From NCBI GenBank assembly GCA_019309605.1, contig JAFDFW010000065.1:1-9699 (forward strand): a stretch of 9,699 bases of DNA, given 5' to 3'. A program made the translations under genes and the position numbers. This stretch comes from Deltaproteobacteria bacterium. Its GTDB lineage: Bacteria > Myxococcota_A > Polyangia > Polyangiales > Houyiibacteriaceae. Positions 1 to 7,113 of the stretch are shown piece after piece. The notes below the pieces were generated by a model. That model searched no databases. It was not told the DNA's origin and was given only the letters and a program-made list of their open reading frames with translations. Each line of letters opens with the position of its first letter. Within the stretch, counting starts at the first letter, position 1.

Positions 1-36
1 GCCAGTGCCAGCGCCAGCGCCAGCGCCAATGTCAGC
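1..36. repeat. GCCAGC hexanucleotide tandem repeat, cut by window edge
   Basis: Six consecutive 6-base units follow the pattern GCCAGN: GCCAGT, three GCCAGC, then the degenerate GCCAAT and GTCAGC. The array starts at or before the first base, so its full length is unknown. It ends two bases before the minus-strand stop codon of the HD-domain gene (TGA, complement of 38-40), so it lies directly 3' of that gene. The unit is a multiple of three and could encode a dipeptide repeat in a gene further left. It could also be a simple-sequence repeat prone to slippage. No T-run or hairpin suggests a terminator. Confidence 0.75.
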
Positions 37-37
37 G

Positions 38-964
38 TCACTCGTCGAGGCCGTATTCTTGGCGGTGCGTCGCCAAGTACTCGATGTAGTACTCCGCGGG
101 CTTCTGCCCTTCGATTTCGCCTGCTTCGGCCGCGGCCGTCAGCTGCTTCATCAAATCGCCTAGGCGTTTCGAAGGTGGGACGCCAAACGCTTCCATGACG
201 ACCGTGCCCAATCCCTTGGGCAGCGGCGCCACTTTGTCGTCCTCTTCTTGCAAGTCGCGGATTCGCTTTGCCAGTAGGCTGATCTGGCGGACGCCTCGGC
301 GGCGCTTCTCCGCGCGCTTCGTCGTGATGTCGGCGCGGCTCAAGTCCAGCAAGTCGCGGAGGCCTTCGGTCATTTGTTTGTAGAAGCGCCGGACGGCGGC
401 GTCGGTCCAGCCTTCGTCGTATTGGGCGGCGCGGAGGTGGTGAAGGATGAGGAAGTGCACCCGTTCGTGTTGGGCGCCTTCGAAGCCGAGACGATCGGAA
501 ACTCGTTTGCGGAACATGGCGGCGCCCACTTCAGCGTGACCGTGGAACGTGACATTGCCGTTGTCGTCGATGTGGCGCGTCTTGGGTTTGCCGATGTCGT
601 GGAGCAGCGCGCCCCAGCGGACCTCGACGCGCGGGACCGATTGCTTCACGACCTGCTTGGTGTGCAACCAGACGTCCTTGTGGCGCCACTCGTTATCGCC
701 GAAGCCGACCATTGCCGCGACCTCGGGAAGCCAGGCGTCGAGGCAGCCCACGGATTCGACTGCGTCGAGCCCGGGCTCCGGATGCTTCGACGTGAGCAGG
801 CGGTCCATGTGTTCGCGGAATACAGACTGCGGGACCGACCGCCATTCGGCAGGGCTGGGGCGCTCGGGCTTCTGGCCCAGCAAGGCCGGATCGCCGCCCA
901 CGTCGGCCGCCCACCTCAATGCTTCAATGGCCCGATCGGGCGTCGCCTCTCGCGCTACGGACAT
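38..964 (-). CDS. HD-domain protein, CCA-adding-enzyme-like tail without nucleotidyltransferase head
   Basis: The 308-residue protein resembles the C-terminal part of bacterial tRNA nucleotidyltransferase/poly(A) polymerase proteins. Residues 8-110 match the helical neck and body, including a family-like run around HPEPGLDAVESVG and WLPEVAAMVG. An HD phosphohydrolase domain follows: HKDVWLHT (H101), LLHDIGKP (H122-D123), FHGHAEVG (H141/H143), LHHL (H175-H176) and the later D212 in SRADITTK. These are the usual metal ligands, so phosphatase or phosphodiesterase activity on a nucleotide or RNA end is plausible. The head domain with the GS...DxD nucleotidyltransferase motif is absent, so the protein should not add CCA by itself. 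The ATG at 962-964 lies 3 bases after the hisC stop, with a weak AGG about 8 bases upstream, implying cotranscription and coupled translation with hisC. The highly charged stretch at 216-245 suggests RNA contact (inference). Substrate unknown. Confidence 0.85.
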   Translation of the reverse strand: MSVAREATPDRAIEALRWAADVGGDPALLGQKPERPSPAEWRSVPQSVFREHMDRLLTSKHPEPGLDAVESVGCLDAWLPEVAAMVGFGDNEWRHKDVWLHTKQVVKQSVPRVEVRWGALLHDIGKPKTRHIDDNGNVTFHGHAEVGAAMFRKRVSDRLGFEGAQHERVHFLILHHLRAAQYDEGWTDAAVRRFYKQMTEGLRDLLDLSRADITTKRAEKRRRGVRQISLLAKRIRDLQEEDDKVAPLPKGLGTVVMEAFGVPPSKRLGDLMKQLTAAAEAGEIEGQKPAEYYIEYLATHRQEYGLDE

Positions 965-967
965 CGT

Positions 968-2062
968 TCAGCCTAGTATATCGCTTAGCGCCCCGACGAG
1001 ACGCTGATTCTCCTCGGGGGTGCCAATCGTGATCCGGATGCAGCTTCGGAGCCGCGAATCACCGGTCAAAAACTGCCGCACCGCAATCGCCCGATCCAAT
1101 AGGGCCGCGCATAGCTCCGGAACGTCGCCGGTGTACTGCACGAGCAGGAAGTTGGCGTCGCTCGGGAAGCATTGCAATGCCTCGTACGCGGTGAGCTCGG
1201 TCGCAAGTCGTTCGCGTTCGGCGACAATGCTCGTGATGCCGTTTTCGAGAAATGGTGCGAGGTCGGTCAACGCCAGCGTTGCGATGACCTGCGACACCGT
1301 GTTCAAGTTGAAGGGCTGACGCACCTTCTCGAGCTCTTGCGATAGAGCTTCGTGGATGCGCACCCAACCGACCCGAATGCCGGCAAACCCCACCTTCGAC
1401 AAGGTGCCCATCAGCGCGCAGTGAGGGCGCTCCTCCGCAAACGTCGCGAACGACTGTCCTGAGTAAGCGCCGTAGGCTTCGTCGATGATGTGTAGCGTGC
1501 CGGGGAATGTGTCGACCAGTCGTTCGATCTTGTCGCGCGAAAAACAATTACCAGTCGGATTGTTGGGGCTGGCGTAGTACACGATGTTTGGGTTCGTGCG
1601 CCCGAGCGCATCGGCCATGCCGTCGGCGTCGAGATCCCATGCTCCGTCCAGGGGCACGCCCACCGGTTCCCAGCCGTGTGCGCGACTCGTCATGCGGTAC
1701 ATCACGAAGGTCGGGTCCGGGAAGACGACGACTGGGCGTTGGGCGCCGGTTCGCGGTTGCGACATCGCCGTTGCCAGCAATGCGATGAGTTCGTCCGACC
1801 CAGTGCCGAGGACGTACTCGTCTTGGCTTCCGCCAAGTCCACGAGCCAACGCCTCGCGCAGCTCTCTCGCTCGCCCATCGGGATATCGACGCAATTCGGT
1901 CGCGTGCAACGCCGCCGCAATTCGCGCACGCGCCTCGGGAGGCAAGGGGAAAGGGCTCTCGTTGGCGTCGAGCTTCACCGCCGGCGGGGCAGGGGGCACT
2001 CGGTACGCGGATAGTTCATCCAACTCGGGCCGAAATAGCGATTTCAGGGATTCGATCGACAT
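968..2062 (-). CDS. hisC: Histidinol-phosphate aminotransferase HisC
   Basis: This is a cytoplasmic PLP enzyme of fold type I that converts imidazole-acetol phosphate plus glutamate to histidinol phosphate plus 2-oxoglutarate in histidine biosynthesis. At 364 residues it has the usual family length. Visible landmarks are LDANESPFPLP (31-41, substrate lid), RRYPDG (58-63), GTGSDELI (86-93, phosphate-binding turn), SPNNPTGN (165-172, with N168 for PLP), IDEAYGAY (193-200, with D194 and Y197), TLSKVGFAGIRVGW (220-233, with Schiff-base K223 and phosphate-binding R230) and the C-terminal R343 that should bind the substrate carboxylate. All catalytic positions are intact. The ATG at 2060-2062 has GGTGAG about 6 bases upstream. 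No other his genes are in the window, so this may be a stand-alone copy. Some HisC homologues act on other amino acids such as phenylalanine or tyrosine, which sequence alone cannot exclude. The HD-domain gene follows after 3 bases. Confidence 0.93.
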   Translation of the reverse strand: MSIESLKSLFRPELDELSAYRVPPAPPAVKLDANESPFPLPPEARARIAAALHATELRRYPDGRARELREALARGLGGSQDEYVLGTGSDELIALLATAMSQPRTGAQRPVVVFPDPTFVMYRMTSRAHGWEPVGVPLDGAWDLDADGMADALGRTNPNIVYYASPNNPTGNCFSRDKIERLVDTFPGTLHIIDEAYGAYSGQSFATFAEERPHCALMGTLSKVGFAGIRVGWVRIHEALSQELEKVRQPFNLNTVSQVIATLALTDLAPFLENGITSIVAERERLATELTAYEALQCFPSDANFLLVQYTGDVPELCAALLDRAIAVRQFLTGDSRLRSCIRITIGTPEENQRLVGALSDILG

Positions 2063-2134
2063 GTGGACTCACCGGTCGGGCCGAGTCATTGCATGCCGTG
2101 GGCCGGTGTAAAGCGGTCGCCCAGAGTCAGTGAA

Positions 2135-2953
2135 TCAGTGCAAAACCTGGTCGGCGTGCTCTCGCGCCTCTTCGAGGGCACGGCTGACGACGTGGGCATC
2201 CTTGGCGTCGGGGCGTGCCTCGAGATAGGCGGCCAGATCCTCCGAGGCGGCTCCATAGGTGTGCAAGGCGTGGGCGAGCAGACCTCGGTCGCGGCGGTGC
2301 TCGGGCGCCTGGGTCAGCTCGACCAAGTGGTCGCACGCGAGCATCGCCCGCGCGTAGTCCCCCTGGCGACGATGGGCGTTCTTTAGGTTCGCCAACATGC
2401 GAATCGTGATCGTGAGGCAGTCCACAGGCTCGAGGTAACTCGGATGCAGCGCCATCTCTGCTCCGAGAAATTGAGCCGCGAGCTTTCGCAAGCCGTCACC
2501 GTCGAGAAGCTCGCCACCGTGGAAGGGGTCTTGATAGACACCGCCCGGACCGCCTACGCGAACCAAGAAGTGACCCGGGAACCCAACGCCTTCGACTTCC
2601 ATGCAAGCCCGTTCACCGACCGCCATGGTGAGCACCGAAAGTGAAATCGGAATCCCCCTGCGGCGAATCAGGACCTTGTCGAGGTAGCTGTTGTACGGGT
2701 TGTAGTAGTCGTCGCGCTCGCCCTCGAAGCCGAGCTCCTCGAAGAGCAACTCCGCGAGGATTCGCCCGTCACGCTCCGGCGTGGAACGGAGGCCGCGTCG
2801 GATCAATGCTTCGGCGCCAAGGCCATCGAGGCCGCGCCGCATCGCGTGCTCATCGAGCAGCGGGTCGGCTTCCCTGGCAATGAGAATGGCAGCGTCCTCG
2901 ACCCGTGCGTTGGGACGTTGAAGCACTGACACCAGGGGATCTACGCTCGCCAC
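2135..2953 (-). CDS. SirB1-like transglutaminase-fold protein with C-terminal TPR region
   Basis: The 272-residue protein is recognisable as the SirB1/YchA family. The core at about 82-145 carries the family hallmarks YYNPYNSYLDKVL, RRRGIPISLSVL, EGVGFPGHFLVRV (H128) and YQDPFHGG (D142). In catalytic transglutaminases the first helix carries a cysteine. Here the equivalent stretch is GIPISLSVL with no cysteine, so the fold is probably non-enzymatic, as appears common in this family. Residues 178-268 (LTITIRMLANLKNAHRRQGDY..., then A-rich helices) look like tetratricopeptide repeats for protein contacts. The N-terminal helices at 1-75 have no motif I recognise. The start codon is GTG (complement of 2951-2953), with AAGG about 8 bases upstream supporting it. 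The gene lies upstream of hisC on the same strand with a 72-base gap, so cotranscription is possible but not shown. Physiological role unknown. Confidence 0.88.
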   Translation of the reverse strand: MASVDPLVSVLQRPNARVEDAAILIAREADPLLDEHAMRRGLDGLGAEALIRRGLRSTPERDGRILAELLFEELGFEGERDDYYNPYNSYLDKVLIRRRGIPISLSVLTMAVGERACMEVEGVGFPGHFLVRVGGPGGVYQDPFHGGELLDGDGLRKLAAQFLGAEMALHPSYLEPVDCLTITIRMLANLKNAHRRQGDYARAMLACDHLVELTQAPEHRRDRGLLAHALHTYGAASEDLAAYLEARPDAKDAHVVSRALEEAREHADQVLH

Positions 2954-3054
2954 GATTCTAACCTTGCGCTGAAGTAGATTGACTCATCGAGTGCTGCTGT
3001 CGAGCCGAGCAGTGTGCTACACCGGCTTTGATCACAAGCCTATGTGGTGTTCCA

Positions 3055-3666
3055 ATGCTTGACGAATTTCTGCACACGTTGGAGCACGGCCCACAGTACT
3101 GGGCCTACACGCTCGTCGTTGCCGCCGCCGCGATCGAATATGTGTTCCCGCCAGCCCCGGGAGATACGGTCGCTCTCTTTGCGGTTACGATGGCCGTTCG
3201 AGCACAATTAAGTTGGGTGTTCGTGTACTTCTCGATGACCTTGGGCGCGCTCTTGGGTGGGCTCGCGGCGTGGGGTTTGGGCCTGTGGCTCGCGAACCAC
3301 GAGGAGAGCTGGCCTTCGCTCTTGAGAACCCCGGGCGCCACACGCGCTCTCGACGCAGTGCGTCGTGGCTACGAGCGACACGGCGCGATGTACCTCGTCG
3401 TCAACCGTTTCCTTCCGGCGCTTCGAGCTTTCTTTTTCGTTGGCGCGGGCCTGTCCCGCATGAACGTTGGCCCGGTGATCGTCTTTGGAGGCATCTCCGC
3501 CGCGCTTTGGAACGCGCTGCTGATGGGAATCGGTTACTCCGTCGGCAACAACTGGGACGCGTTGCTCGGCTTGGGCGAACGCTACGCCGGAGCGACGTTG
3601 CTCCTCATCGTCATCGTGGCGGTTGGCGTGATCGCCCGCTTCGTTTGGGACAACAGACGCGCTTAG
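3055..3666 (+). CDS. DedA/VTT-family integral membrane protein
   Basis: The 203-residue protein belongs to the DedA (SNARE-associated/VTT) family of inner-membrane proteins, whose members have been linked to lipid flipping (including undecaprenyl phosphate recycling) and membrane potential. Hydrophobic segments lie at about 17-45, 52-80, 113-133, 139-165 and 178-198. The first contains the re-entrant family motif EYVFPPAPGD (E28, P33, P35, G36, D37), and the second hallmark is NRFLPALRAFFFVGAG (R118, P121, R124). An in-frame TTG at 3028 would add nine residues. I chose the ATG at 3055 because the protein then begins just before the amphipathic entry to the first segment, as in relatives, but neither site has a convincing Shine-Dalgarno. 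It is transcribed away from the SirB1-like gene. Its TAG stop (3664-3666) overlaps the sdhB stop on the other strand. The exact transported lipid is unknown. Confidence 0.87.
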   Translation: MLDEFLHTLEHGPQYWAYTLVVAAAAIEYVFPPAPGDTVALFAVTMAVRAQLSWVFVYFSMTLGALLGGLAAWGLGLWLANHEESWPSLLRTPGATRALDAVRRGYERHGAMYLVVNRFLPALRAFFFVGAGLSRMNVGPVIVFGGISAALWNALLMGIGYSVGNNWDALLGLGERYAGATLLLIVIVAVGVIARFVWDNRRA

Positions 3667-4448
3667 CGCTTGCGGTTCTCGATCGGCGCGTCGGCCTTCA
3701 CCATGGAGCGCACGAGCTCACGGTTCATCCGCGCAATCCACCGCAGGCTCACGCCCTTGGGACACGCCTCTTCGCACTCGCCGTGGTTCGTGCAGCCGCC
3801 GAAGCCTTCGGCGTCCATCTGCGCGACCATCTTGCGGGAGCGGTCTTGCCGTTCGGCTTGCCCCTGCGGCAGCAACGAGAGGTGAGAAATCTTGGCAGCG
3901 GTGAAGAGGCTGGCGGAGGCGTTGGGACAAGCCGCGACACAAGCGCCACAGCCGATACACTCGGCCGCATCCATGGCCTGGTCGGCGATCTCTTTGGCGA
4001 TCGGCATCTCGTTAGCCTCTGAGGCGCTTCCGGTTCGGATCGAGATGTAGCCACCGGCTTGGATGATGCGGTCGAACGCCGTCCGGTCGACGACCAGATC
4101 CTTGAGGACGGGGAATCCGCTCGCCCGCCAAGGCTCGAGCCAAATCTCGTCGCCGTCGTTGAATTGACGCATGTGGAGTTGGCAGGTGGTCGTGAGCTTC
4201 TGCGGCCCGTGAGCGACGCCGTTGATCACCATCCCGCAGGTGCCACAGATGCCCTCTCGGCAGTCGTGGTCGAACGCGATCGGCAACTTGCCGTTTTCGA
4301 TCAGCTCTTCGTTGACGACGTCGAGCATTTCGAGAAACGACATGTGCGTCGTGATGTCGTTTGCCTTGTGGGTCTCGAAACGACCGGAGTCGTTCGGCCC
4401 GTCTTGGCGCCACACGTGGAGAGTCAGATTGAGTAGTTCTTCGCTCAT
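3663..4448 (-). CDS. sdhB: Succinate dehydrogenase iron-sulfur subunit SdhB
   Basis: This 261-residue electron-transfer subunit passes electrons from the SdhA flavin through three Fe-S clusters to the membrane anchor. The N-terminal ferredoxin fold carries the [2Fe-2S] ligands in CREGICGTC (C63, C68, C71) plus C89 in TTTC. The C-terminal domain has CIGCGACVAACP (C164, C167, C170, C174), C219 in GGCTN, C225 and C229 followed by Pro. By family assignment C164, C167, C170 and C229 hold [4Fe-4S], and C174, C219 and C225 hold [3Fe-4S]. All ligands are present. The open frame runs 387 bases further 5' into sdhA, but that part lacks any Fe-S family sequence. The ATG at 4446-4448 (MSEELLNLTLHVW) fits the family start and has an AAGGGG Shine-Dalgarno that overlaps the sdhA stop codon. 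It is the last gene of the sdhCAB operon, 11 bases after sdhA. Confidence 0.95.
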   Translation of the reverse strand: MSEELLNLTLHVWRQDGPNDSGRFETHKANDITTHMSFLEMLDVVNEELIENGKLPIAFDHDCREGICGTCGMVINGVAHGPQKLTTTCQLHMRQFNDGDEIWLEPWRASGFPVLKDLVVDRTAFDRIIQAGGYISIRTGSASEANEMPIAKEIADQAMDAAECIGCGACVAACPNASASLFTAAKISHLSLLPQGQAERQDRSRKMVAQMDAEGFGGCTNHGECEEACPKGVSLRWIARMNRELVRSMVKADAPIENRKR

Positions 4449-4459
4449 CGATAGGCCCC

Positions 4460-6391
4460 TTACTTGTAGCTCCGCTTGGTGGGCTTGACGTACTCGAAGG
4501 TCAGCGGCTCCTGGTTGAGCCGGGGCTCGCCCGGATTTCCGGTCCACTCCCAGGCTGCCACGTAGCTGAAGTGCTCGTCGTCCCGGAGAGCCTCTCCGTT
4601 CTCTTCGTGCTCTTCGCGGAAGTGACCGCCACAGCTTTCCTCGCGCTTCAAAGCGTCCAGGCACATCAGCTCGCCGAGTTCGAAGAAGTCCGCCACGCGG
4701 CCGGCTCGCTCGAGCGTCTGGTTGAGCTCCTCGCCGGTTCCCGTGATCTTCACCTCGCGCCAGAACTGGTCGCGGAGCGTCGGAATCTCGCGGAGCGCTT
4801 GTTCGAGGCCCTCTTTGTTGCGTGACATGCCGCACTTGGTCCAGATGATCCTGCCGAGCTTGCGGTGGAAGTACTCAGGCGCATGCTTGGGATCGGGGGC
4901 GTTCATCAACTTCTGAACGCGCTCCTCGACGGCCTTGACCGCCCCGGCCACATCAGCGTGGTCGTCCGCCAGCGGGGGCAGCGTCCGAACCTCGCCAAGG
5001 TAGTTGCCCACTGTGAAGGGCAGCACGAAGTACCCATCGGCCAGACCCTGCATCAGGGCCGACGCGCCGAGGCGGTTTGCTCCGTGGTCGGAGAAGTTCG
5101 CTTCGCCGCCGGCGAAGAGCCCCGGGATCGTCGTTTGCAGGTTGTAGTCCACCCAGAGGCCACCCATCGTGTAGTGCGTGGCCGGGTAGATGCGCATCGG
5201 CGTCTTGTAGGGGCTGTCGCCGGTGATGCGTTCGTACATATCGAAGAGATTACCGTAGCGCTCCCGAATCATCTGCTCGCCGAGGCGACTGATCGCATCG
5301 TCGAAGTCGAGATACACTCCTCGCCGTTCGCCATCGACCTCCGGCCCCACGCCCAGTCCATCGTTGGTCACGTTGAGCGCGTTACGCGAAGCCACGTCGC
5401 GCGGAACGAGGTTGCCAAATGCGGGATAGCGCTCCTCGAGGTAGTAGTAGCGGTCGGCCTCGGGGATGTCCTCGGGCCTCTTCGTGACGTCTTCCTTGTT
5501 GCGGGGTACCCAGACGCGTCCATCGTTACGGAGCGACTCGCTCATCAGCGTCAGCTTCGACTGATAGGCGCCCGCCTGCGGGATGCAGGTTGGATGGATT
5601 TGCGTGTAGCAGGGGTTCGCAAACGCCGCGCCGTGCCGGTGCGCGCGCCAAACCGCGGTGCAGTTGCAGCCTTTGGCGTTGGTCGAGAGGTAGAAGACGT
5701 TGCCGTAGCCGCCCGTGCACAGCACGACCATGTCGGCGATGTGCGGGCTGACCTGGCCGGTCTTCATGCAGCGTGTGACGATGCCGCGCGCCCGGCCATC
5801 GTGAATGATCACGTCGAGCATTTCGGTGCGCGAGAACATCTCGACCGTGCCGGCCTCGATCTGGCGACTCAGAGCCTGGTACGCGCCGAGCAACAACTGC
5901 TGTCCCGTCTGCCCGCGGGCGTAGAACGTGCGAGACACCTGGGCGCCGCCGAAGGAGCGGTTGCCGAGGAGGCCGCCGTACTCGCGCGCAAAGGGAACGC
6001 CCTGTGCGACCGCCTGGTCGATGATCTGCGTGCTGAGTTCGGCGAGACGGTAGACGTTCGACTCGCGAGAGCGGAAGTCGCCGCCCTTCACGGTGTCGTA
6101 GAACAAGCGATAGACGCTGTCGCCGTCGTTTTGGTAATTCTTGGCGGCGTTGATTCCGCCCTGCGCGGCGATGCTATGCGCGCGTCGGGGGCTGTCCTGA
6201 TAACAGAAGCACTTGACGTTGTAGCCCATTTCGCCGAGCGACGCGGCCGCGGCGCCACCGGCGAGCCCGCTCCCTACGACGATGACGGTGTACTTCCGGC
6301 GATTGGCCGGCGCGACGAGCTTGTTGGCCTCTTTGTGCTTTTCCCAGCGGTTTTCGATGGGACCGGCCGGTTCGTTCGATCGAAGTTCCAT
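4460..6391 (-). CDS. sdhA: Succinate dehydrogenase flavoprotein subunit SdhA
   Basis: This 643-residue catalytic subunit oxidises succinate to fumarate with covalently bound FAD. The Rossmann motif GSGLAGG is at 40-46, preceded by a beta strand (KYTVIVV). H72 in RRAHSIAAQGG is the expected 8-alpha-histidyl FAD attachment site. Active-site residues expected from the E. coli enzyme are all present: H266 in QIHPTC, R331 in PRDVASR, H406 in PATHYTMGG and R440 in GANRLG. The C-terminal capping region after about 490 contains the family FHRKLG/IIWTKCGMSRN run. Its length and the roughly 30-residue polar N-terminal extension before the FAD domain suit the non-proteobacterial (Bacillus/Bacteroidetes-like) branch paired with b558 anchors. 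The ATG at 6389-6391 lies 8 bases after sdhC, with AAAGG overlapping the sdhC stop (TAAAGG), implying translational coupling. The reverse reaction, fumarate reduction, cannot be excluded. Confidence 0.96.
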   Translation of the reverse strand: MELRSNEPAGPIENRWEKHKEANKLVAPANRRKYTVIVVGSGLAGGAAAASLGEMGYNVKCFCYQDSPRRAHSIAAQGGINAAKNYQNDGDSVYRLFYDTVKGGDFRSRESNVYRLAELSTQIIDQAVAQGVPFAREYGGLLGNRSFGGAQVSRTFYARGQTGQQLLLGAYQALSRQIEAGTVEMFSRTEMLDVIIHDGRARGIVTRCMKTGQVSPHIADMVVLCTGGYGNVFYLSTNAKGCNCTAVWRAHRHGAAFANPCYTQIHPTCIPQAGAYQSKLTLMSESLRNDGRVWVPRNKEDVTKRPEDIPEADRYYYLEERYPAFGNLVPRDVASRNALNVTNDGLGVGPEVDGERRGVYLDFDDAISRLGEQMIRERYGNLFDMYERITGDSPYKTPMRIYPATHYTMGGLWVDYNLQTTIPGLFAGGEANFSDHGANRLGASALMQGLADGYFVLPFTVGNYLGEVRTLPPLADDHADVAGAVKAVEERVQKLMNAPDPKHAPEYFHRKLGRIIWTKCGMSRNKEGLEQALREIPTLRDQFWREVKITGTGEELNQTLERAGRVADFFELGELMCLDALKREESCGGHFREEHEENGEALRDDEHFSYVAAWEWTGNPGEPRLNQEPLTFEYVKPTKRSYK

Positions 6392-6399
6392 GACGACCT

Positions 6400-7047
6400 T
6401 TACAGTGTGACGATCCCCGTGAGCACCGAAAGAGGGAACGACAGGTTCCCGATGGTGATCGCGGCCGAAATCGCGATGGCTGCATCGCGGCGATAGGAGT
6501 TGTAGCGAGGGTGGTTGGCGCCCAAGGTTTGGAATGCGCTGAAGATGCCGTGGAAGATGTGGAAGCCGAGCGCGAGATTGCCCGCGATGTACACGCTGGC
6601 GATCAATGGGTTCTGAAACCCTTCGACCACGTTTCGGTATACCTCACCCGGGTGAGCCGGAAGGATAGTGAAGTGCAACAAGTGGTAGACCACGAACAGA
6701 AGAAGAATCGGGCCTGACCAATACATCGTTCGCGCCGCGTAATCGGTCGCGAGGTCCTTTCGCTTCTCGTAGCGCGACCCCCGAGCCTGGCGGTTGCGAA
6801 CCCATAACGAGAGCGCGGACGAGATGTGCGCGCCAAAGGCAAAGAGCAGAACCAATCGCGTTCCCCACACGAGAGGTGGCAAGCTCTGAAGCTTCTCGGC
6901 ATAGCCGTCCATGGCTTCCGGCCCGAGGTAGAGGTTTAGGTTGCCCAGGAAGTGGCCGAGCGTGAAGCCGACGATGATGACCCCGGAGAGGGCCATGATC
7001 ACCTTCTTACCGATGGTCGTTTGCTGGAGCGTTAGGGCTCGTTGCAT
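6400..7047 (-). CDS. sdhC: Succinate dehydrogenase cytochrome b558 subunit SdhC
   Basis: This 215-residue membrane anchor is of the di-haem b558 family, in which one polypeptide with five helices replaces separate SdhC and SdhD. Hydrophobic segments lie at about 13-38, 59-83, 108-130, 148-175 and 188-215. Candidate haem ligands are H32 (LGHFLGN), H74 (GAHISSAL), H122 (VYHLLHF) and H163 (GFHIFHG). Their spacing closely follows the B. subtilis ligands H28, H70, H113 and H155. This anchor type usually works with menaquinone, so succinate:menaquinone reduction is inferred. The ATG at 7045-7047 has a strong GAGGAG Shine-Dalgarno 6-7 bases upstream, the best ribosome site in the window. It is first in the sdhCAB operon. 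No separate sdhD is present or expected. A candidate promoter and a duplicated element lie just upstream. Confidence 0.94.
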   Translation of the reverse strand: MQRALTLQQTTIGKKVIMALSGVIIVGFTLGHFLGNLNLYLGPEAMDGYAEKLQSLPPLVWGTRLVLLFAFGAHISSALSLWVRNRQARGSRYEKRKDLATDYAARTMYWSGPILLLFVVYHLLHFTILPAHPGEVYRNVVEGFQNPLIASVYIAGNLALGFHIFHGIFSAFQTLGANHPRYNSYRRDAAIAISAAITIGNLSFPLSVLTGIVTL

Positions 7048-7061
7048 GGGTTCTCCTCAGA

Positions 7062-7077
7062 GCCCGGCGTGCCGGGC
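7062..7077. promoter_or_regulatory. GC-rich palindrome in the sdhC leader
   Basis: GCCCGGC-GT-GCCGGGC is a perfect 7-base inverted repeat with a 2-base centre. In RNA it would form a 6-bp all-GC stem with a 4-base loop. It lies immediately 5' of the sdhC Shine-Dalgarno, about 14 bases before the start codon. It could be an operator half-site pair or a leader hairpin affecting translation. It is not followed by a T-run on either strand, so it is not an obvious intrinsic terminator. Function is inference. Confidence 0.4.
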
Positions 7078-7083
7078 GGCGGA

Positions 7084-7113
7084 TTCATACATCCACCGGC
7101 CGGAGCTTGCCAA
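7084..7113 (-). promoter_or_regulatory. Possible sigma70-type promoter for sdhCAB
   Basis: On the minus strand TTGGCA (complement of 7108-7113, five of six bases of TTGACA) is followed after 18 bases by TATGAA (complement of 7084-7089, four of six bases of TATAAT). The start point would fall near 7077, about 30 bases before the sdhC ATG and at the edge of the palindrome. The -35 box overlaps the junction of the two copies of the 18-bp duplication. Matches this weak arise by chance, and read-through from the KamA gene upstream is an alternative. Confidence 0.3.

Noticed and set aside
374..976. 200-residue plus-strand open frame antisense to the HD-domain gene
   Set aside because: It mirrors the codon pattern of the opposite gene, whose HD motifs are intact. 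No domain or ribosome site supports it.
2069..2108. CACCGG...CCGGTG inverted repeat upstream of hisC
   Set aside because: Only 6 bases pair across a long gap in GC-rich DNA, which is expected by chance. No good promoter boxes were found in this 72-base gap.
4449..4835. 5' extension of the sdhB frame into sdhA
   Set aside because: The 129 extra residues are Arg/Pro-rich and overlap the sdhA coding region. The family-like start and AAGGGG site are at 4448.
4865..6496. 543-residue plus-strand open frame antisense to sdhA and the 3' part of sdhC
   Set aside because: It lies opposite a fully motif-complete sdhA and has low-complexity Val/Ala/Arg/Asp-rich composition typical of antisense frames in GC-rich genes. 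It has no recognisable domain.
7062..7077. Intrinsic terminator after the KamA gene
   Set aside because: The stem is GC-rich but no T-run follows on the minus strand. It lies beside the sdhC ribosome site.
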